Positions 58,243 through 64,000 of a DNA stretch of 64,000 bases are shown one piece after another. Numbering within the stretch: the stretch's first letter is position 1; the number at the start of each line of letters is the position of its first letter. Below the pieces are notes generated by a model, which worked only from the letters and a program-made list of their open reading frames with translations, ran no database searches and was not told the origin of the DNA. The DNA lies in assembly GCF_031846585.1 (NCBI RefSeq), contig NZ_JAVRHK010000003.1:248001-312000 (forward strand). Direction: 5' to 3'. The stretch comes from Autumnicola musiva. Its GTDB lineage: Bacteria > Bacteroidota > Bacteroidia > Flavobacteriales > Flavobacteriaceae. A program made the translations under genes and the position numbers.

Positions 58243-61200
58243 TTAATTTGAATTCTTAAGGTAATATTCCAGTTGGTAACGGCTGTCGAGATAATCGTTA
58301 AAAGCACTCCAGGCATTTACTTCGATTCTAATGGCATCTCTTATATTTTGAAGGAAGGTTACGTAATCTATAGCACCTTCCTTAAATGCTAATACCGACC
58401 CATCCTGTTGTTCCTGTGCTAAAGGAAGCGCTTCATCCCTATAATAATTCCATGAGTTTCTCCATTTGATGTAGTCTTCCCGCATATTTTTATAGGCGAT
58501 TTCCAGTTCGAGTTTATCCTGGTAAAAGTTTTGCTCTGCAATCTTTCGATTCACTTGTGCTTCCTGGGTACGGCCTAATTCCGGCCCAAAAAACAGTGGA
58601 ATTTGAATTCCTATTTGATATTGAAAGAAACCCGATTGCCCGGCTATTTCCTGCCTACCGTATTGACCCTGAAATTTGGGCAAAAATTCAGATTTTCGTT
58701 CTCTGGTAACCGCTTTTGCCACGTCAATTCTTTGTTCTGAAACCTGTAGTAAGGGATGATTTTCAAGAGACTCTACCAGAAAGTTTAAAGGTTCATCCAA
58801 TGCTTCAGCAGGCAAATCTGGTACATCGTAAATTGTGTCACTAACAAACCATAGGTTTAAGCGCTGTATTGATTTCAGGTAATCTCGATAAGCTTGTTCT
58901 AACTGTATTTTCACCTCATTCCCCTGATTTGAGGTGGCAAGATATTCCAGTTTAGAGGTAGCTTCTGTCTCATACCTGATTCTAGCCGCCCTTTCAATAT
59001 CTTCGAAAATAGAATCCATTTTCTTATATACCTGATACCTCTTTTTACTTGTATAAACAGATGTCCAGGCCCTGCTTACTTCACGTTCAATTTCAATAGT
59101 AGATAGCTCTAAGGCATTTTCAGCAAGTGCCACCCTTTCTTTCTGTAGTTTTAACCGGGGCACTATTCCGAAAATATCGATGCCTTGTTGTTGGACGCCA
59201 ATTTGGGTATAGATCCCATCAGAGCCATTTCCTACTTCTTCTTTTCCTGTAAAGATTTGGGTGTTTCCAAAATCAAAGGCGGTTTTGCGCAATACTTCCT
59301 CACTTTCAATTTCGAGCTGGGCAGCTTGGAGCTGTGGAAAATTTTTGATTGCCATTTCTTTTGCATCCTCCAAACTAATTGTTTGTAAAGAATCCTGTTG
59401 TGAATATTCAGATGACATTGCATCAGATTGTGCATTTACAGAAAAGGTTCCGCCTAAAACTAAGCCAATTATCAAAATCGTAGCTAAAGATCGCGAATTG
59501 GAAGAACCTAGTTTATTCTGTTCTTTTTTCTCTCGTTTTCTTTCTACAAGGGTATATAGTACTGGTAATACAACCAGCGTAAGCAGTGTAGCTGTAAGCA
59601 TCCCACCTATAACCACCGTAGCAAGTGGTTGTTGAACTTCTGCACCGGCTGATGTGGAAAATGCCATTGGTAAAAAACCGAAAATATCTGTTGTTGCTGT
59701 TAACATAATAGGTCGTATTCGTTCTTTGGTTCCTGTAAAAATTCTATCTTTTATACTGGTTACTCCTTCTTCTTTTAAAGAATTGAATCTATTTATTAGT
59801 ACCAGCCCGTTTAAAACTGCAACCCCGAATAATACAATAAAACCTACCCCAGCAGAAATACTGAATGGCATTCCCCGCAACCAAAGGGCAAAAACACCTC
59901 CAATGGCAGCGAGGGGTATGGCTATATAGATCATGACAGATTGGGAAAACGATTTTAGGGCAAAATATAGAAGAACAAATATCAAGAAAAGGGCAATGGG
60001 TACAACAATTATCAAGCGGTCCTTAGCACTCTGAAGATTTTCGAATTCCCCCCCATAAGTTATATAATACCCGGGAGGTAATTCTAATTCTTCATCTAAT
60101 CTTTGCTGAATATCATTAACGACTGACTCTACATCCCTTCCCCGGGCATTTACACCCACATAGGTTCTTCTGTAGGTATCATCTCTCGAAATTTGCATAG
60201 GGCCCGGAACATACTCAATATCTGCTATTTCTTTTATCGGTACCTGAGTTCCGTCGGGAAGATCGATATACATTCCACGCAAGTCATCAATATTCTTTCT
60301 ATGTTCTTCATCAAATCTTACTACTAAATCGAATCGCTTTTCTCCTTCAAAAATGACTCCTGCGGTTCCTCCCGCAAAAGCAGTACTTATATAATCATTT
60401 GCTTTTTGGATATCCAGGCCATATTGAGCAATTTTATCACGGTTAAATTTCACGGTCATTTGTGGCAGCCCAGATGTTCGTTCAGGATTAACATCTCCTG
60501 CTCCAGGTACGGTCTGGATAATATTAGCCATTTCCTGTACCTTTTCCGACAACACCCCCAGGTCCTCTCCATATAGTTTAACCGCAATATCTTCTCTAAC
60601 CCCCTCTAATAATTCGTTGAACCTTAATTCTACAGGTTGCGTAAACACAAGGTTTACCCCAGTAAGTTCTTTATTGAGTTTTTCCTTGATTTGCGCTATA
60701 AGTCCTTCTTTAGTTTCAGCGGTTGTCCAATTATCCTTATCTTTTTCAAGAATCAGGTACATATCTGCGATATCCATCGGCATTGGATCTGTTGGGATGT
60801 CCGCTACTCCAATTCTTGCTGTTGCTGTTTTAATTTCAGGAAAATTTTCTAGAAGGATATTTTCTATTTTTTTGGAAACTTCAATAGACTCTGTTAATGA
60901 ACTTCCTGGTCTGATTAAAGCCTGCATTGCAATATCCCCTTCATCCAGTTGAGGCACAAATTCTCCTCCCATTCTGGAAAAAAGGAAACCGGCTAATACA
61001 AGTAGAACAGCAGCAGCACCTACAACAATGAGCTTCAGTTTTAATGCCCCTTTCAGTAAAGGCATATATACCCTTTGTATTCCACCAATTATCTTATCAC
61101 TTATCCTTTCCAGCCAGCGTTCAAACCTTCCAAACCAGTTCTTTTTATTCTGAATGGGTTTCATAAATAGGGCAGACATCATAGGGACATAGGTAAGGCA

Positions 61201-62676
61201 TAAGAAAATAGCACCTATCATGGCAAAACCGAAAGTGTACGCCATCGGCTTAAACATTTTACCTTCTACCCCCGTAAGAAAAAGTATAGGCGTGAATACA
61301 ATAAGAATTATAATCTGTCCAAAAAATGCGGAACTCATCATCGTGCTCCCAGCATCATAGGCTACTTCATCCATTTTAGCCTGATTGAATTTCACCTTGC
61401 CAGATCTTATCCGTTTTTGTATTTCATACACGGTTCCCTCGATGATAATCACTGCACCGTCTATAATGATTCCAAAGTCAATAGCGCCCAAACTCATTAG
61501 ATTGGCCCAGACATTGAATTGTTTCATTAAAATAAAAGCAAAAAGCAGTGATAAGGGAATAGTGGTAGCAGTAATAAGTCCACCTCTTAGACTACCTAAT
61601 AACAATACCAGGGCAAAAATCACTATCAATGCACCTTCCAGTAAATTTGTTTTAACAGTATCGGTTGTTCGTGCTATTAATTCACTCCGATCAATAATTG
61701 GCTCTATGGTCAAACCTTCAGGAAGTGACTTTTCAACTTCTGCCATCCTATCTTTAACATCCTGAATTACGGCATTGGGATTGGCGCCTTTTAACATCAT
61801 TATTATCCCGCCTACGGCTTCCTCTCCGTCTTGAGTGAAAGCTCCGTAGCGTACCTGATTTCCAAACTGAACATCTTCCGCAACATCTCCAATAGTTATC
61901 GGAATAGAATTTTCGGTAGTAATAGCAATTTTCCTTATATCCTCCAGTGAACGGATTAAACCTTCACCTCTAATAAAATTTGACATTTTATTTTTCTCAA
62001 TATAAGCTCCACCGGTATTCACATTGTTTCGGGCCAGCGCCTCATAAACCTCAGAGATACTTATACCCATACTGTTTAATTTCTCAGGATTGATTGCTAC
62101 CTCATATTGTTTTATGGAGCCTCCAAAAGAATTTACTTCCACCACACCTTCCAGCAAGGTAAGTTGTCGCTTGACTATCCAGTCCTGAATAGTTCGTAGT
62201 TCCATGGGGGAATATTCGGTTTCATATCCCTCCTTTGGCTTTATGGTATATTCATAAATTTGACCCAATCCGGTTGAAATAGGTCCCATAGCAGGACTTC
62301 CAAATTTATCGGGAATGGTCTCCCCCAATTCATTTAGTTTTTCCTGTACAAGTTGACGAGGGAGATAAGTTCCCATATCATCTTTAAAAACAATAGTAAC
62401 TACCGAAAGGCCAAAGCGTGAGATAGAGCGAATTTCTGTAACCCCGGGTAAATTACCCATCGAAAGTTCTACGGGATAGGTTACAAATTGCTCAATATCT
62501 TCTGTGGCGAGATTAGGTGACTGGGTGATCACCTGAACCTGATTATTAGTAATATCTGGTACCGATCCCAGGTTAACGGTGGACATGGACCAAATACCCG
62601 TCCCTATTAGTGCTAAGGTAAGTAGTCCAATAATAAATTTATTATTAATGGAAAATGCGATTATCTTATTAATCAT
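58243..62676 (-). CDS. cusA: CusA/CzcA RND pump fused to a TolC-type outer-membrane factor
   Basis: This 1477-residue protein joins two envelope parts. Residues 1 to about 1045 are a heavy-metal RND pump: MINKIIAFSINNKFIIGLLT start, the proton-relay helix with GAIDFGIIIDGAVIIIEG (Asp residues) near 405, and the metal-path region MGGEFVPQLDEGDIAMQ near 570. After a basic link, a hydrophobic segment (LATILIIGLVLGGTFSVNAQ) like a signal peptide leads to an OMF domain (about 1085-1477; LEDAKEMAIKNFPQLQAAQL). In Bacteroidota such fusions are known. Cleavage at SVNAQ would release the OMF part. Confidence 0.93.
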   Translation of the reverse strand: MINKIIAFSINNKFIIGLLTLALIGTGIWSMSTVNLGSVPDITNNQVQVITQSPNLATEDIEQFVTYPVELSMGNLPGVTEIRSISRFGLSVVTIVFKDDMGTYLPRQLVQEKLNELGETIPDKFGSPAMGPISTGLGQIYEYTIKPKEGYETEYSPMELRTIQDWIVKRQLTLLEGVVEVNSFGGSIKQYEVAINPEKLNSMGISISEVYEALARNNVNTGGAYIEKNKMSNFIRGEGLIRSLEDIRKIAITTENSIPITIGDVAEDVQFGNQVRYGAFTQDGEEAVGGIIMMLKGANPNAVIQDVKDRMAEVEKSLPEGLTIEPIIDRSELIARTTDTVKTNLLEGALIVIFALVLLLGSLRGGLITATTIPLSLLFAFILMKQFNVWANLMSLGAIDFGIIIDGAVIIIEGTVYEIQKRIRSGKVKFNQAKMDEVAYDAGSTMMSSAFFGQIIILIVFTPILFLTGVEGKMFKPMAYTFGFAMIGAIFLCLTYVPMMSALFMKPIQNKKNWFGRFERWLERISDKIIGGIQRVYMPLLKGALKLKLIVVGAAAVLLVLAGFLFSRMGGEFVPQLDEGDIAMQALIRPGSSLTESIEVSKKIENILLENFPEIKTATARIGVADIPTDPMPMDIADMYLILEKDKDNWTTAETKEGLIAQIKEKLNKELTGVNLVFTQPVELRFNELLEGVREDIAVKLYGEDLGVLSEKVQEMANIIQTVPGAGDVNPERTSGLPQMTVKFNRDKIAQYGLDIQKANDYISTAFAGGTAGVIFEGEKRFDLVVRFDEEHRKNIDDLRGMYIDLPDGTQVPIKEIADIEYVPGPMQISRDDTYRRTYVGVNARGRDVESVVNDIQQRLDEELELPPGYYITYGGEFENLQSAKDRLIIVVPIALFLIFVLLYFALKSFSQSVMIYIAIPLAAIGGVFALWLRGMPFSISAGVGFIVLFGVAVLNGLVLINRFNSLKEEGVTSIKDRIFTGTKERIRPIMLTATTDIFGFLPMAFSTSAGAEVQQPLATVVIGGMLTATLLTLVVLPVLYTLVERKREKKEQNKLGSSNSRSLATILIIGLVLGGTFSVNAQSDAMSSEYSQQDSLQTISLEDAKEMAIKNFPQLQAAQLEIESEEVLRKTAFDFGNTQIFTGKEEVGNGSDGIYTQIGVQQQGIDIFGIVPRLKLQKERVALAENALELSTIEIEREVSRAWTSVYTSKKRYQVYKKMDSIFEDIERAARIRYETEATSKLEYLATSNQGNEVKIQLEQAYRDYLKSIQRLNLWFVSDTIYDVPDLPAEALDEPLNFLVESLENHPLLQVSEQRIDVAKAVTRERKSEFLPKFQGQYGRQEIAGQSGFFQYQIGIQIPLFFGPELGRTQEAQVNRKIAEQNFYQDKLELEIAYKNMREDYIKWRNSWNYYRDEALPLAQEQQDGSVLAFKEGAIDYVTFLQNIRDAIRIEVNAWSAFNDYLDSRYQLEYYLKNSN

Positions 62677-62813
62677 ATAAATAAAGATTTAATTCAGTTA
62701 AAATTCTTGATAATAATTTTGTGCCTAACAAAATCTACCAATAGGACCAAGGATCTAGTATGAGAACTAGGATTTGGTCAAAAAAGGACATAGCTATCCT
62801 TCTAAAAACTGAA

Positions 62814-63134
62814 TTAAACTTTAGGGGGATCTAAAAAGGAAAGAATAGGTTCTTCCACTGAGCTGTCAAAATGGACAAAGGCTTTTGATGGAATTTCAAT
62901 AATCAAAGCCTTGAAATTTGAAGAACCGAAATCTACTGTATGCACATGGCAGCAATGACAACTACAAAAAGGAGGGCATAAATCTGCTACTTTATCATGT
63001 GAATGGTCGATATCTAAATCCTGGGTAGCAACCATTGTTACTTCTGAATCAGAAATCACTTGTGAAGTATCACTATCATTACAGGCTAATAAGTTAAGCC
63101 CGAATATATATAGAGATAATATGATAGCGATCAT
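62814..63134 (-). CDS. Small Cys/His-rich lipoprotein (DUF6660-like) upstream of the Cus genes
   Basis: This 106-residue exported protein uses ATG 63134 (MIAIILSLYIFGLNLLAC, lipobox Cys); an ATG 30 bp upstream lies across the promoter and is rejected. The mature part has DIDHSHDK and the CPPFCSCHCCHVH cluster, which should bind soft metal. It resembles the DUF6660 proteins often found before CusA genes (family name from memory). It is the first gene of the efflux block, 137 bp before cusA, and its promoter carries a TGCACA dyad. Confidence 0.78.
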   Translation of the reverse strand: MIAIILSLYIFGLNLLACNDSDTSQVISDSEVTMVATQDLDIDHSHDKVADLCPPFCSCHCCHVHTVDFGSSNFKALIIEIPSKAFVHFDSSVEEPILSFLDPPKV

Positions 63135-63144
63135 TTTCACACTA

Positions 63145-63179
63145 CAAAGATAAAAAAAAATCAATGCACAGATTGTGCA
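63145..63179 (-). promoter_or_regulatory. Promoter and dyad operator of the efflux block
   Basis: TATCTTTG (63152 to 63145 on the minus strand) is a perfect -7 box, 10 bp before the start codon at 63134. Upstream lies TGCACA-GAT-TGTGCA (63165-63179), a perfect 6-bp dyad within the expected -20 to -35 zone, suited to a metalloregulator. A clear -33 TTG at normal spacing is not visible, as in promoters that need an activator. Confidence 0.55.
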
Positions 63180-63314
63180 ATGATATAATGAGTACGTTTT
63201 TAAAGTATATTCAATTATTTCAAATCTTGAAATAATCGCGAAAATCTATACCACAATGAACAGCCAAAATACAATAATTATGTTCCCGATCATCCAATTG
63301 TTATTTTTGTTCCA

Positions 63315-63584
63315 TTAGTAGTTCTTTGCTTTTATCAAACACTCCGCTTTTACATCTTCAGGAACAAGCCTTCCGATGAAATAAATCCCAATCGGTATTA
63401 AGATTAGGCTGTCAAGATATCCAATTATCGGGATGAAGTCAGGAATAATGTCAATTGGACTTAACGCATAACCGATAATTATAAAAATCGAAAGTTCGGC
63501 TTACCAGGGAGTTCGCTTTTCTTTCGAAGTCAAATGGAGCATCACTATTCGCTGCTTTAGGTTCTTCCCCAGGTTTTTAGATTT
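63315..63584 (-). pseudogene. Decayed DUF1232 (YkvA-like) gene at the right end
   Basis: On the minus strand, ELSIFIIIGYALSPIDIIPD and FIPIIGYLDSLILIPIGIY are clear DUF1232 signatures, ending at TAA 63315-63317. An in-frame TAA at 63501-63503 interrupts it just before (TPW, stop, AELS). The upstream part (NLKQRIVMLHLTSKEKR) lacks a proper start, so the gene is a relic. It lies within the ICE, about 220 bp inside the right attachment site. Confidence 0.75.
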
Positions 63585-63719
63585 TCAATAATACATTAGG
63601 CCTGTTCAAAATACTTAAGAATTGTTGCACAAAGGGGGAGCCAAATAGAATTTGATTCTATTTATTGTCTTTTAGTTTAAGATAATCATATATCTTTGCA
63701 TTTACGAATAAAATCGGTG

Positions 63720-63743
63720 CAAAGGTTACCTATCCGGTTACCT
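63720..63743 (+). repeat. Right-end GGTTACCT repeats (candidate integrase arm sites)
   Basis: GGTTACCT at 63724-63731 and 63736-63743 forms, with CAAA before it, the same 24-bp block as at 7249-7272 with one mismatch (TATTC versus TATCC). It lies 62 bp inside the right core repeat. Confidence 0.55.
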
Positions 63744-63804
63744 GATTTTATTGAAACAGTGTAAGTGTCTGGTTATTAAAATATTGTCTAGTGGTAATTT
63801 AGTT

Positions 63805-63817
63805 CTGCCACCCCGAC
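63805..63817 (+). repeat. attR core
   Basis: CTGCCACCCCGAC matches the 3' end of tRNA-Pro exactly over 13 bp. There is no tRNA body before it, as expected for the distal end of an element inserted in a tRNA. Confidence 0.85.
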
Positions 63818-63844
63818 TTTAACAAGTTACATTTTAACACATTT

Positions 63845-63884
63845 AAAGGGTAATTACATGATTTTAATGTAGTTGCCTTTTTTT
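63845..63884 (+). terminator. Displaced terminator of tRNA-Pro
   Basis: An imperfect hairpin (arms about 63845-63858 and 63868-63880, AAAGG/CCTTT at the base) is followed by a T-run to 63884. It lies just outside attR; before insertion it would have followed tRNA-Pro by about 30 bp. Confidence 0.65.
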
Positions 63885-63914
63885 GTTCCACCTTAAGTTA
63901 TCAAATAGTGGCTT

Positions 63915-64000
63915 CTATTCAATATTACTAAGAGGGGTTTCTCCTTCCAGATTATTGAAAAATATTCCCGTCCAGCTTCCTTCAAGTTCTATTATTTCTC
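63915..64000 (-). CDS. C-terminus of an unidentified chromosomal gene
   Basis: The last 28 codons of a gene that enters from the right edge: ELEGSWTGIFFNNLEGETPL is visible before the TAG at 63915-63917. Too short for identification. It reads toward the displaced tRNA terminator. Confidence 0.5.
   Translation of the reverse strand, partial: EIIELEGSWTGIFFNNLEGETPLSNIE

Larger units (their letters stand above)
7139..63817. mobile_element. Integrative and conjugative element in tRNA-Pro
   Basis: An element of about 56.7 kb is bounded by the 13-bp direct repeat CTGCCACCCCGAC, the 3' end of tRNA-Pro at the left and an isolated copy at the right. It encodes an integrase next to the tRNA, a mobilization protein, relaxase, coupling protein, a Bacteroides-type tra operon, excision and RteC-type regulators, ssb, and large cargo blocks. 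Flanking genes on both sides look chromosomal. The presence of both attachment sites and a full transfer module makes an intact, probably mobile ICE likely. Confidence 0.9.

Overview
The window is from a Bacteroidota chromosome, most likely Flavobacteriaceae. The sequence is AT-rich, promoters match the Bacteroidota consensus (TTG near -33, TAnnTTTG near -7), and the conjugation genes are of the Bacteroides Tra family. Genus-level placement (Gramella, Salegentibacter or Zunongwangia-like) is inference only.

Chromosomal left flank (1-7150): the 5' part of a short-chain dehydrogenase, both subunits of methylmalonyl-CoA mutase, an FtsB/DivIC-type division protein, uridine kinase, a lipoprotein PQQ-type sugar dehydrogenase with its cytochrome c, and tRNA-Pro(UGG). 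The right flank (63818-64000) holds a displaced terminator and the last residues of an unidentified gene.

Between them lies one integrative and conjugative element (ICE) of about 56.7 kb. It is inserted at the 3' end of tRNA-Pro, bounded by a 13-bp direct repeat (7139-7151 and 63805-63817), with similar GGTTACCT repeats just inside each end. From left to right it contains: a tyrosine integrase; an AT-rich cargo block with an NdpA-like protein plus a three-helix membrane protein, and on the other strand a helicase-nuclease followed by an odd tRNA-like gene; a duplicated non-coding unit; ssb and small ICE genes; an oriT-like region with mobilization protein, relaxase and coupling protein; a small membrane/cation cargo; an AbiE toxin-antitoxin pair whose toxin gene is broken; a compact tra operon (traE, F, G, I, J, K, M, N) divergent from a peptidoglycan amidase; a mercury-type operon; the excision/regulation block; and a 22-kb metal and ion homeostasis block ending in a CusB plus CusA-TolC efflux system.

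The control region suggests a cascade. A membrane-bound 7TM-LuxR regulator, coupled to an asparaginase-fold protein lacking a catalytic Asp, may act on paired repeats upstream of rteC. RteC may then act on two copies of CCGTAGTACGG upstream of the excision operon. This is inferred from site placement.

The best candidates for something undescribed are the 8970-11418 gene pair and the helicase-nuclease followed about 10 nt later by a serine-type tRNA body carrying a Phe (GAA) anticodon. All identifications come from reading motifs and architecture by eye; no database search was run.
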